This document shows positions 13,775-22,076 of a DNA stretch of 64,000 nucleotides, piece by piece. Every line of letters starts with the position of its first letter. Positions within the stretch are counted from its first letter, which is position 1. The stretch covers positions 1 through 64,000 of the IMG/VR virus record IMGVR_UViG_3300008516_000085. One strand, 5' to 3'. The notes below the pieces were generated by a model that did no database searches, was not told the DNA's origin, and saw only the letters and a list, made by a program, of their open reading frames with translations. The position numbers and the translations under genes were made by a program. This stretch comes from a virus.

Positions 13775-14281
13775 TTACTCTCCAATTTTTTCAGTACAGG
13801 TTAATTCTATAACAATATTCATCATATTATTAGTTAAAACGTACATATTCTTTTTACGCATGTTTTTTATGGTACAAGAGCAAGGAATGAGAATTCTCCA
13901 GAATTTAGATGCCTTTTCTCTCTCTAAAACGATCTTCTTTTGCTCATCAGATAACCCATCAAAAGATATAGAAGAAAGCATTGTGAAATCTTTAACATCA
14001 CTAATTTGATTCTTATCAACATCCATGATTGTTCTACCTGTACCATAACATTTGTTACAATTACTTTTTCCGAAAGACATTACTTCACGAATGGGGATAT
14101 GCCGAGGTTTAATTATAAAAGTTTTTTCGCCATTATTTTTTTCTATAGTATCATAGGAGAAAACTTCTTCACTCACAAACTTCCTGGAATCCATAATTTC
14201 TTTATAAATAACTTTAGCGAGAGTAGGATTAAAGGCTTCTTCTACATCATATGTTTTTTTTACCTGAGTCTCCTCTAACAT
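13775..14281 (-). CDS. Hypothetical protein with a split Cys zinc site
   Basis: A 168-residue protein. Near residue 75 there is CNKCYGTGRT, like half of a DnaJ-type C-x2-C-x-G-x-G zinc site; the matching Cys pair is CSC at about 133. Between them is a mixed segment with SFDGLSDEQKKIVLEREKAS. Its start overlaps the stop of the 395-residue gene upstream by 7 bases, and the next small gene begins 3 bases after its end, so it belongs to the replication operon. The role is unknown. Confidence 0.6.
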   Translation of the reverse strand: MLEETQVKKTYDVEEAFNPTLAKVIYKEIMDSRKFVSEEVFSYDTIEKNNGEKTFIIKPRHIPIREVMSFGKSNCNKCYGTGRTIMDVDKNQISDVKDFTMLSSISFDGLSDEQKKIVLEREKASKFWRILIPCSCTIKNMRKKNMYVLTNNMMNIVIELTCTEKIGE

Positions 14282-15462
14282 TCTTCAACCCCCTCCGAAA
14301 AAAATAAGTTTAGATAAATCCCGATCGCTTTTTCTATTTTAAGCCTTTTCAAAGATTCAAAATCTTTAGCCACTAATCCTATGTGCCTAGCAAGATCCCA
14401 AGGAGAATTTATTTCATCTTCACACTCAGCTATTTGATGATAAATTGCTTTCTTCATCTTAGAGGTTAGTCCTTTTGTTTTACAAATCTCTATTGCATCA
14501 GATTCAGGATAAAAATTAGATCTATCACAGTCAGATTGTTTCTTTTTTAATCTTTCAAAAATTTCCGGAACTTCATCATTTAATCGAATAAGCATAGCTG
14601 GAAGTATATCTTTAAGACTTGAAGGTTGTAATCCTTTATAATCAGATTTGAAAAAAGATTCTCCCCCATAATTTGCTACACAGTATGTTTTTGATATTTT
14701 ATTATATAACAGCACATCGATAGTTAATGGGCAAGCATCTAACTCTGAAGCGGATATCGAAAAACCAAGCTGTACGGGACCATTAAAATCATACTCTTTC
14801 TCAAATAAAAATCTAGCATGAAATATTAAATCATCTTTATTATCCCCATAAACACAATCCAATTTAAGAGATACCATAATAGAATCTCGAATAATTTGAA
14901 TTAATTCATAAAGAGGAATAAAAGATTTAGCAGTAGAAGTAATAGCTCGTATAATAGTACACCCATCCGATTCCCTAATTTTTAATATATTTTGAGCTTT
15001 CTTAACATCATCCGCTAAACCTGCTTGCCATGTTTTAATGATATTCATTTTTAGGGTAGGTCGACAGGTAGCAAAAAAAGAATAAGGGATACCTATTATT
15101 TTACAGAGTTGTTTTGTTGCATGTATTACTTTTTCATCTTTTGGATTATCGGGGTCAACTTTGAAATATAAGCGATTAGAATAATAATTTTTATCTTGAA
15201 ATTCTATATAAGTATCTTCATCAACAATCGTATAGTTTATTGTCCTTAAATCTACCAATAAATCTATGCACCTTTTATGCCACATCTCTAAACGACCACA
15301 CAAATCAGGAATATCATTGGAATTATCTTTTATATCTTCATGGACTTCTATAGTATTAGGTAGATTTTTAGAAGACAATTTATCTCTTGCAATACGTTCT
15401 GGTAGCTCTTTCTCAAAGAAGTCATCATCACCATTAAGAAGTTCTTCTACATCAATGTCCAT
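14275..15462 (-). CDS. Large hypothetical protein of the replication operon
   Basis: A 395-residue protein with an acidic N-terminus (EELLNGDDDFFEKELPE). The middle contains LYFKVDPDNPK, TKQLCKIIGIPYSFFATCRP and IIRAITSTAKSFIPLYELIQ, and later VQLGFSISASELDACPLTIDVLLYNK. The IPYSFF segment followed by a long alpha/beta domain recalls phage and plasmid proteins grouped near DUF932, but the match is by pattern only. It overlaps the genes on both sides by 7 and 16 bases, so it is translationally coupled. No catalytic residues can be named. A single-strand DNA-related function is possible but unproven. Confidence 0.6.
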   Translation of the reverse strand: MDIDVEELLNGDDDFFEKELPERIARDKLSSKNLPNTIEVHEDIKDNSNDIPDLCGRLEMWHKRCIDLLVDLRTINYTIVDEDTYIEFQDKNYYSNRLYFKVDPDNPKDEKVIHATKQLCKIIGIPYSFFATCRPTLKMNIIKTWQAGLADDVKKAQNILKIRESDGCTIIRAITSTAKSFIPLYELIQIIRDSIMVSLKLDCVYGDNKDDLIFHARFLFEKEYDFNGPVQLGFSISASELDACPLTIDVLLYNKISKTYCVANYGGESFFKSDYKGLQPSSLKDILPAMLIRLNDEVPEIFERLKKKQSDCDRSNFYPESDAIEICKTKGLTSKMKKAIYHQIAECEDEINSPWDLARHIGLVAKDFESLKRLKIEKAIGIYLNLFFSEGVEEC

Positions 15463-16001
15463 GACTCTATCCCCATATCTTCTTTAAGAGTAACTTCTCC
15501 ATTTTTAATCCAAGACAATATCTTCTGAATATCTTTTTCATAATATAAATTAAAAATTGGTATATTGTGGTATTGAGCTATTCTAATAGCCTGACCGGTA
15601 CCTCCAGAATCCTTTCCATTATAAGTATAACAAATGACTAATTTTACTGGGTCATTAAGTTGTTTTCCAAGTATTTGGTATCCATTCCTGGCGATTAGTA
15701 ATTTCGTAGTATTAGATAAATATTTCCAAGAAGAATGAAATTTTTCTGCCAGATCCATTGCTCCCTTTGATACCTTATAATTCTTTGAATCATTACCATT
15801 AAAACCCTCCCAGGGTAAAAAGATACTCTTTCTCCATAAATGTGTGACCCCTTTCTCAAAAGCTTTATCTGCCCCCTCAGCTCCCCCTGAACGTAAGACA
15901 TACTTTTGACTGTCCATAAACTGTGCTATTTCAGTCATAAATTTCATAATGTTAATAGGAGTTTTACGCGATCCTATTCCACTATAAGCATTGATTATCA
16001 T
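15447..16001 (-). CDS. SLOG/DprA-like Rossmann-fold protein
   Basis: A 184-residue protein. It opens with YSGIGSRKTP and then VLRSGGAEGADKAFEKGV, the glycine-rich pattern of the SLOG superfamily (DprA, LOG, YpsA-related), which binds nucleotides or DNA. It also has IFLPWEGFNGNDSKNY and, later, DPVKLVICYTYNGKDSGGTGQAIRIAQYHNIPIFNL, the typical second half of the Rossmann fold. Phage members of this family are common next to replication genes. Roles proposed for the family include sensing or processing nucleotide-derived ligands and DNA recombination mediation. The exact role here is unknown. It overlaps its neighbours by 16 and 20 bases. Confidence 0.8.
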   Translation of the reverse strand: MIINAYSGIGSRKTPINIMKFMTEIAQFMDSQKYVLRSGGAEGADKAFEKGVTHLWRKSIFLPWEGFNGNDSKNYKVSKGAMDLAEKFHSSWKYLSNTTKLLIARNGYQILGKQLNDPVKLVICYTYNGKDSGGTGQAIRIAQYHNIPIFNLYYEKDIQKILSWIKNGEVTLKEDMGIESWTLM

Positions 16002-16212
16002 ATTGTTTCTTAATTTTTTTGTTTGTAGAATTTTTACGACATCTTAAGGAATACAATCGCTTAACCGCCTGGGCATAGGGTTCATCACCTAGAGCAGATA
16101 GGTTACCTTCTTGATATTGCCTTATATTTTTATTTAAAAGTTCTATATCAAAAATAATTTTTCGATATTTCTCTAATTTAATATTTTCTTCTCCTAACTT
16201 AGCATCTTCCAT
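15982..16212 (-). CDS. Small helical hypothetical protein
   Basis: A 76-residue, highly charged and helical protein (IKLEKYRKIIFDIELLNKNIRQYQ, then RLYSLRCRKNSTNKKIKK). It overlaps the sigma-like gene by 19 bases and the SLOG gene by 20 bases, so it is part of the same tightly packed operon. No family is recognised. It could be a small partner or adaptor protein, but nothing in the sequence proves this. Confidence 0.5.
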   Translation of the reverse strand: MEDAKLGEENIKLEKYRKIIFDIELLNKNIRQYQEGNLSALGDEPYAQAVKRLYSLRCRKNSTNKKIKKQYDNQCL

Positions 16213-16805
16213 ATTTCGAATTTTTCTTGAATTCTTTTTTTAATAATCTTAACTAAATTATTGCTTACCCCTAAAACTATTGCTATTTCCGAAGAATTAC
16301 ACCCCTCCACTTTTTTATCGAGAAAAATAAACATTTGCTTAGCACATCTTTTTGATTCTGTATGGGTTATATATTCTTTAAAATCATTCAAGTATAATTT
16401 AAAAAGATCTTCCTCATCATCATCAATAATTCGAGGAGTACATGGAGCATATTCAAATTTATAGGGACCTGTATCTTTAGTTGTATATTCCCAGATATCT
16501 TGCATACCCGAATATTTTTCTTGAGAATTATTTACTTGAGTTATAAATTTGTACTGTACATTGACATTCTTTTTTGCCATTTGAGGCATTACCCAACAAA
16601 TTAAAGTACCTATGTAAGAATCAAAAGATCCTTTTTCTTCCCTATACCTCTCAAGAGCTTTTGTTTGTATCATTTTAACATAAAATTCTTGTAGATGTTC
16701 ATGTACAAGTTCTCGATCGAATATCCCAGTTTTGTAAATGAAAAATTTTAGCAACTGGTCTCCATTTTTTTCCACAAACGATTTTATATCTCGAACTATT
16801 TCCAT
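16194..16805 (-). CDS. Sigma-70-like (ECF-size) factor
   Basis: A 203-residue protein. Residues 30-80 resemble sigma region 2: LVHEHLQEFYVKMIQTKALERY followed by SFDSYIGTLICWVMPQMAKKN, the helix pair that opens and reads the -10 box. Residues 150-203 resemble region 4: MFIFLDKKVEGCNSSEIAIVLGVSNNLVKIIKKRIQEKF, a helix-turn-helix that reads the -35 box. An acidic spacer (DDDEEDLF) lies between. A phage sigma factor could direct host RNA polymerase to phage promoters such as the repeated words described here. It lies 25 bases after the polymerase gene. The divergence is large, so function as a true sigma factor is likely but not certain. Confidence 0.7.
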   Translation of the reverse strand: MEIVRDIKSFVEKNGDQLLKFFIYKTGIFDRELVHEHLQEFYVKMIQTKALERYREEKGSFDSYIGTLICWVMPQMAKKNVNVQYKFITQVNNSQEKYSGMQDIWEYTTKDTGPYKFEYAPCTPRIIDDDEEDLFKLYLNDFKEYITHTESKRCAKQMFIFLDKKVEGCNSSEIAIVLGVSNNLVKIIKKRIQEKFEIWKMLS

Positions 16806-16830
16806 AAAAAGACTCCATTAATATATGTGA

Positions 16831-19800
16831 CTATTTAAGATATAAAGTACAAAGGACTATAAAAGCATCTACAGACATTTTTTCTACAGTTTTGTGAAGA
16901 ATTTCTCCATTCTTACCTATAAGACAAATTTTCATTTTTGGACCAATATAGAGATTATTATCCGTTTCTTGGATCATATCAAAAATGAACCTAAGTTTTT
17001 TTGCAGAAAGAGTCTCAAAATTTACAGGATAATTGAAATATCCATCTTTATCTATATTTTTACTATAATCTGCATCAACAAAAAGATTTTGTTCTACCTT
17101 ATTTATCAACAATTTAGAATCATTTTTCTTTGCAACCTCCCCTATTTGATTATTATCTTTTATTACCATAGTTCTACAATAGCTCATCGTTTCCATAGAC
17201 GCTGTACCAACTATAGATGGGGTACAGTCTTTTGTACTCTCTTCTTCTACTACCGATTCTTTTGTCTCTTTCTTTACAGGCTCAGACTTTTTTATAGATA
17301 CAGTTTCTTTTGAAGATTCTACTTTTTTCTGTATAGGATTAACTTCCTCTTTAGATTTTTCTTTTACTTCCTTCCAATAATCATGGTCTACGTAAAAAGT
17401 ATCACCATACTCAGCATCTACCTCAAGGGGAACTACCCATTTTAATTTATCTGTGACATCCCTAATTTTCATAAGCTCACATAATTCAGGGATGATCATA
17501 TGCATTTTTTCTTCTCGTACTTCAAAGAGTATTTCATCATGAACGGGAAGAAGAATTCTAATGTCTTCCTGAAGATTATTATCTTGTATCCACCGATATA
17601 CTCTCCACATAGCTATCTTAATAACATCAGCACCCGTATTCTTACTGATTATCCCTACTGAATCAAATCTATGAAGATCAGAATGAACAGACAAAGTATA
17701 AGTCTCTTCTTTTTTGTCTAAAATAACCTTCTTTTTTAATTTGTAATGATAATATATTTCTTTTGGAAGATCACAATTATAGTCCTCTAACATAGATATC
17801 ATACCAGGTAATGTTATAGCTTTACCAGTATTGAGTTTAGAAAAATAACTACAATCTTTACTACTCTTACGATCATATATGGGAAATAATTTAGAATGAA
17901 ATTCTTTCCTTAAAAAATCTGGAAGAAGCATCTTATTAGAAGTATTACGACGTTTCCACTTAGTACTTTGTATCTCTAATAATTCTTCCACTTTCTTTAG
18001 ATCTTGCCACTCAAGTTTAAAGTTCCCCCTATTAACAGGGTATATTCGTGAGGGTATTCCCAGAGTCCATCCTATGAGTTGAACATCTCGCAAAAGACCC
18101 ATATTAGGAGTATGGAAACCATATCTATTTCGTCTTTTTTTACAACCATCCGTATCAAAATAACCCTGTAAAAATGACTTTCTCATACTGACTGGTACTT
18201 TGAATATTACTTCTGGAATTCGTTTATGCCTTGCATCATCAGATTTATATCCAAGCTTAGTAAAAAGGTCAACTAATCCTTTTGAATTTATCGACACCTG
18301 ATAAGACTCTCCTTTAGCAGAGTAAATCTTATTAATTTTAGATAAACATAAACCAAAGTTCTCTAAAGAATTTTTAATATTAGGTAAATACTTTTTTATT
18401 TTTTCTTTATCAAGACATAAGGTTATTGATTGTCGAGATTTAATCCGAATATTCCCATACCCTATAACATAGCCCATAAGATATGCTATAAAATCCCACT
18501 GTTCTGGAGTGTTTATCTGAAAATTTTTATCATTATGTGCTATGGATTTATAATGATAATCTTCAGGGTATACACCAAAATCTTTAAGAGAAGGTATTGA
18601 AACACATATATCAGTATTTTCATCTATATTTTCAAAATGTCTAAATTCATATCCATTTCTTCCTACAACAAGTACTTCATGCCTCGTATCACATCTTAAT
18701 ATCATACCATTAGATAATTCTATTATTGCTAACTGAGCTTCACCTCTATTTAATACATCAAATGTTTCCCATGTAGTACCCGTCCATATTTTTAGATCTT
18801 CTCCATTATCTTTTAATTTCTTTATTTCAATTATAGGTATATATCCATATTTATCGGTTAAGCACTTCTCTTCTTTCATTAAACAACCTTGGATCGCTGA
18901 ATTTATTGCACATCTATCACCTTTTGCTTGTATTCCTTTATCTGGATGATTATAATATTCGTCAAGAGGACGCCTTCTACCAAAAGCTGTTTTACTATAC
19001 CCTCGTTTACGAGAAGCTTTACATTCTATTTTAATCCATTTTTCTAATCCAGAGTACTGTTTAAAGAAATTGAGTATCATTTTTTTAGCAGTATCATAAG
19101 CTATTTTAGCCTGTGCTGCAAAACCCCCTGCGCCCCCGCCGTACATCGTTAAGAAGTTAAGAGTGTTGTGTGTCACAAAACCTTGAGCTACATAAGTATG
19201 ATCGTCTTCTATGGAGATATCCCACAGTTCAACTTTTTTTACTAATTCTATATTTTTTATTTTGGTATTCCAATATTGATTCTTTCTGGAGCACTTAGCC
19301 ATTGGTTTAGTTACATAAGCTTTTAATTTATTTGTTTTTAATTTACTTATAAAACCTATTTCTTTTGCAAATTTATTAGCTGCTACTCTTCCCATCTGTA
19401 CCTGATAATAATCTCTTTTATATTTCTTAGAAGGTTTAGTATATATATAAGCTTTTATACCGAATGAGCTTAACAATAAGACTATGTCTTGTGCTAATTC
19501 CTTATCTTTAATACATACAGATACTAAGCTATCAACAGTACCATCAGCTTCAAATAATCTTTTTAAAAATTCTTTTGAGATATACTTTGGAGATTTAAAT
19601 ATAAAATCAGGTACTCTAAATACTTTACCTATTATACACAAATAACCTATTAACCTAGCCCGTAAAGGATTTATCTCTATGTAAGGTAATGATTCAGAGA
19701 TAAAATTATTATTTCCCTTATCCCAAAAATTAAAATGTACTTTATATATCTCTGTAGGATTGATCTGTTCACAAGAAATAGATTTTAATTCTTGTCCTTC

Positions 19801-21513
19801 TCGAAGATCTTCTGCTCTAACCCACTTATCCTCTGTTGTTAAAAATCTATGGTTATAACCACATATAATCTTATAGCCTGTAGTAGATTCTATAACCTTT
19901 GCCTTTTTTACGCCCATAAAATGAACTGCGGTCACTCTTTTAAGTTCTCCGGTATGTGTAACTACTTTATCCCCCTCTTTAAGCTCTTCAATAGGTATCC
20001 AACCCATTTCAGAAGCAATTAATGTTCCTTTAGCTACACATTTACCCATCGAACGCTCTTTCTTAGTAATCTCTGTTTTACCTGTAATAATCTTACCCGT
20101 GATAGTATGAAGGTCACCAATACCATGGAGAAACTCTTGTATCCATTTTGGTTCTCTTGAAAAATTAGTAGCAATCCTCAACTCTTCACCACTATAATCG
20201 ATTGACACCATCTTAAAACCATGGTGTGCTATCATAGCTCTTCTTAAGTTTATTGCATGAGGGTCTGATTTATCATATGTTGGAATGTTCTGACAGTTTA
20301 CACCACAGTATCCATCTACTAAAAGCCCCTTACCACCTGATCCACTAAATCTCCCTGTATCAGCTTGTACCTGATTAAGCTGAAACTTTACTTCATCATT
20401 TTCATCTGCATTTACTAACCAATTATGTAAATAAGTACTTCTAATTTTAACATAACCCCTATAAGTTAGAATTAAATTAATGATAGGGTTTTTAGTGGAT
20501 ACTAATTCAAGAATTTCACTATTAGTATGATGATGACCTGTTTTAGTCTTTATAGCTTTTGCAGGGTAAGGGAGCTTAAGTTCTTCAAAAAGAACAACAC
20601 CAAGCTGTTGCGTAGAGTTAATATCAAATTCATGCCCAGCAATAGAAAAGATATCCTTAACTAATTTAGCCATTCTCTTTTCTATGTCAGCATTAACACT
20701 AATCAAATACTCTTTGTCTATTTTTACTAAATTTCTTTCCATCTCCATGGTAACAAATTGACAACGTTTCTCTATTCGATAAATAAACCATGGACCCATC
20801 TTTTCATTGCCGTTTATTTTATCTAATCTATTTTTAAGATATAAATACAAAGCCAAAGTATTCATACCATCCCCTCCACCGTAATACACTGCTTTTTGAG
20901 GAGGGACCATATGAAATGCTACAATATTCTTTTTAGTTCCCTGAATACCAAGATCGTTTATTTCAAGCTGCGGTCTATCAAGAAGTGTCTCAGATAAATA
21001 TTTTAAACCTTTTATCTTCCTTGAAGCATCCTCTATAGATGCCATTAAGTAAGTATCTTCATACTGATCTATACTATCAATAATTATTCCATTAGCTCTA
21101 AGTATCTGTCCATCATATTTAAAGTTGTGAAATATTAAAACACAATTTGCAACTAATCTTTTTGTCTCTCTTAGTATAAAAGAAAGTGAAACATTAAATT
21201 CTTGAGCATCTTCATGAGCTATAGGGATATAAATTCCCTCATCAGGGTCATGAGCCAAACAAAGACCTACTATTTTTGCATATGTCCCACCCTCAGGATC
21301 TTCCCGGGTATTAAGACCAGTAGTTTCGAGATCATATGAACAAATACCTTTTTCTATACATCTATCAAAGTATTCTTCTATTTCATGCTTTTTTGTTAAC
21401 AATCTGAATAATTTAGTTTTCATCCAAGGTCGAAGCTCTATAAGCTCCTTTACTTGCACTTCTGTAAATTCATCCAAACTTGCTGATGCTATATCTATAC
21501 CAGACTCTGCCAT
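16831..21513 (-). CDS. Family A DNA polymerase precursor with two inteins
   Basis: A 1560-residue precursor; about 852 residues remain after removing two inteins. A 3'-5' exonuclease domain comes first: Exo I with D61 and E63 (YDLETTGL), Exo II HNFKYDG (129-135), Exo III Y211-x3-D215. The polymerase domain has motif A DYSGEELR (439-446), motif B R487...K491 | TLNFLTMYG (784-792), AINSAIQG | TGADVIKIAM, and motif C VHDE (1324-1327). All catalytic residues are present. A long charged linker and a C-terminal extension (about 1390-1560) follow. AAGG lies 8 bases before the ATG. It is probably the phage replicase, working with the DnaB-like helicase and primase genes upstream. Activity needs both inteins to splice. 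Confidence 0.96.
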   Translation of the reverse strand: MAESGIDIASASLDEFTEVQVKELIELRPWMKTKLFRLLTKKHEIEEYFDRCIEKGICSYDLETTGLNTREDPEGGTYAKIVGLCLAHDPDEGIYIPIAHEDAQEFNVSLSFILRETKRLVANCVLIFHNFKYDGQILRANGIIIDSIDQYEDTYLMASIEDASRKIKGLKYLSETLLDRPQLEINDLGIQGTKKNIVAFHMVPPQKAVYYGGGDGMNTLALYLYLKNRLDKINGNEKMGPWFIYRIEKRCQFVTMEMERNLVKIDKEYLISVNADIEKRMAKLVKDIFSIAGHEFDINSTQQLGVVLFEELKLPYPAKAIKTKTGHHHTNSEILELVSTKNPIINLILTYRGYVKIRSTYLHNWLVNADENDEVKFQLNQVQADTGRFSGSGGKGLLVDGYCGVNCQNIPTYDKSDPHAINLRRAMIAHHGFKMVSIDYSGEELRIATNFSREPKWIQEFLHGIGDLHTITGKIITGKTEITKKERSMGKCVAKGTLIASEMGWIPIEELKEGDKVVTHTGELKRVTAVHFMGVKKAKVIESTTGYKIICGYNHRFLTTEDKWVRAEDLREGQELKSISCEQINPTEIYKVHFNFWDKGNNNFISESLPYIEINPLRARLIGYLCIIGKVFRVPDFIFKSPKYISKEFLKRLFEADGTVDSLVSVCIKDKELAQDIVLLLSSFGIKAYIYTKPSKKYKRDYYQVQMGRVAANKFAKEIGFISKLKTNKLKAYVTKPMAKCSRKNQYWNTKIKNIELVKKVELWDISIEDDHTYVAQGFVTHNTLNFLTMYGGGAGGFAAQAKIAYDTAKKMILNFFKQYSGLEKWIKIECKASRKRGYSKTAFGRRRPLDEYYNHPDKGIQAKGDRCAINSAIQGCLMKEEKCLTDKYGYIPIIEIKKLKDNGEDLKIWTGTTWETFDVLNRGEAQLAIIELSNGMILRCDTRHEVLVVGRNGYEFRHFENIDENTDICVSIPSLKDFGVYPEDYHYKSIAHNDKNFQINTPEQWDFIAYLMGYVIGYGNIRIKSRQSITLCLDKEKIKKYLPNIKNSLENFGLCLSKINKIYSAKGESYQVSINSKGLVDLFTKLGYKSDDARHKRIPEVIFKVPVSMRKSFLQGYFDTDGCKKRRNRYGFHTPNMGLLRDVQLIGWTLGIPSRIYPVNRGNFKLEWQDLKKVEELLEIQSTKWKRRNTSNKMLLPDFLRKEFHSKLFPIYDRKSSKDCSYFSKLNTGKAITLPGMISMLEDYNCDLPKEIYYHYKLKKKVILDKKEETYTLSVHSDLHRFDSVGIISKNTGADVIKIAMWRVYRWIQDNNLQEDIRILLPVHDEILFEVREEKMHMIIPELCELMKIRDVTDKLKWVVPLEVDAEYGDTFYVDHDYWKEVKEKSKEEVNPIQKKVESSKETVSIKKSEPVKKETKESVVEEESTKDCTPSIVGTASMETMSYCRTMVIKDNNQIGEVAKKNDSKLLINKVEQNLFVDADYSKNIDKDGYFNYPVNFETLSAKKLRFIFDMIQETDNNLYIGPKMKICLIGKNGEILHKTVEKMSVDAFIVLCTLYLK
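17638..18885 (-). mobile_element. Intein 2 in the DNA polymerase (416 residues, residues 877-1292)
   Basis: Inserted between IQG and TGAD, in the motif of family A polymerases that follows the fingers domain. It starts with Cys877 (CLMKEEKCLTDKYGYIPI), has a block B-like segment MILRCDTRHEVLV, and ends SVGIISKN with Asn1292; Thr1293 is the +1 residue. The residue before the final Asn is Lys, not the usual His. LAGLIDADG-type repeats are present: LMGYVIGYG (first motif, the Asp replaced by Tyr) and FLQGYFDTDG (intact). The endonuclease may therefore be damaged. Boundaries were checked at the codon level. Confidence 0.92.
19165..20040 (-). mobile_element. Intein 1 in the DNA polymerase (292 residues, residues 492-783)
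   Basis: Inserted between K491 and T784, inside polymerase motif B (the catalytic O-helix). It starts CVAKGTLIASEMGWIPIEEL, has block B KIICGYNHRFLT, and ends TYVAQGFVTHN, with the normal His-Asn end and Thr as +1. It is short for an endonuclease-bearing intein. The first LAGLIDADG motif is degraded (LIGYLCIIGK); the second looks better (FLKRLFEADG). It probably splices but no longer homes. Confidence 0.94.
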
Positions 21514-21515
21514 AT

Positions 21516-22076
21516 TTATACCTTTTTCTCTTTTAATCTTTTAAAAACTCTTAGCATACTCGCCTTTAACTTGGCGAATTGTTCTTCAAATTTTTCATCT
21601 GATATTGCATATTTTAGCATCATATATGCATAAACAAATTTAGTATAGATAGATTGTTCCACTTCATCTCGCACAGCAGTAATAGCCATATATATTTTAG
21701 CTATAGCTAATTTTCTATTATCTATTTTTGGGATAACTTTTTTCGTTAATATCTTTACATGCTCTTCAGTAGCTTCCGGTAAAACCGATATATCAATTCT
21801 ATATTCTTTTACTATATGATTGATAGCCCCACTAAAACTTAATCCCTCCTGTTTTCTTATATATGAAATAAAATCTAACTTTTCTTTACATACCCAACAA
21901 TAAGATGTATCAGTCTGTCTATAATACCGAGCACTCTTTTTTCTATCTACACCATGAAATTTACAGGAAAATTGTTCTTCATCAAGCTCACCCGTAATAA
22001 GCCCTTCCCTTTTCATCAAATTTCCTAATGAAACATTCTGTAATATTAATTCTTTTAAACTTTCAAGATCTTTCAT
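21516..22076 (-). CDS. Primase zinc-finger protein (DnaG N-terminal type)
   Basis: A 186-residue protein. Residues 35-75 form a CHC2-type zinc finger: FSCKFHGVDRKKSARYYRQ and then YCWVCKEKLDFISYI, with Cys-x2-His and Cys-x2-Cys as ligands, followed by the typical GLSFSGAINHIVKEY helix. The rest (about 100-186) is helical. The RNA-making TOPRIM core of DnaG is absent, so either it is carried by another phage gene outside this window or this is a template-binding subunit. It overlaps the DnaB-like helicase gene by 4 bases and lies 2 bases before the polymerase gene, so the three are co-translated. Confidence 0.8.
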   Translation of the reverse strand: MKDLESLKELILQNVSLGNLMKREGLITGELDEEQFSCKFHGVDRKKSARYYRQTDTSYCWVCKEKLDFISYIRKQEGLSFSGAINHIVKEYRIDISVLPEATEEHVKILTKKVIPKIDNRKLAIAKIYMAITAVRDEVEQSIYTKFVYAYMMLKYAISDEKFEEQFAKLKASMLRVFKRLKEKKV

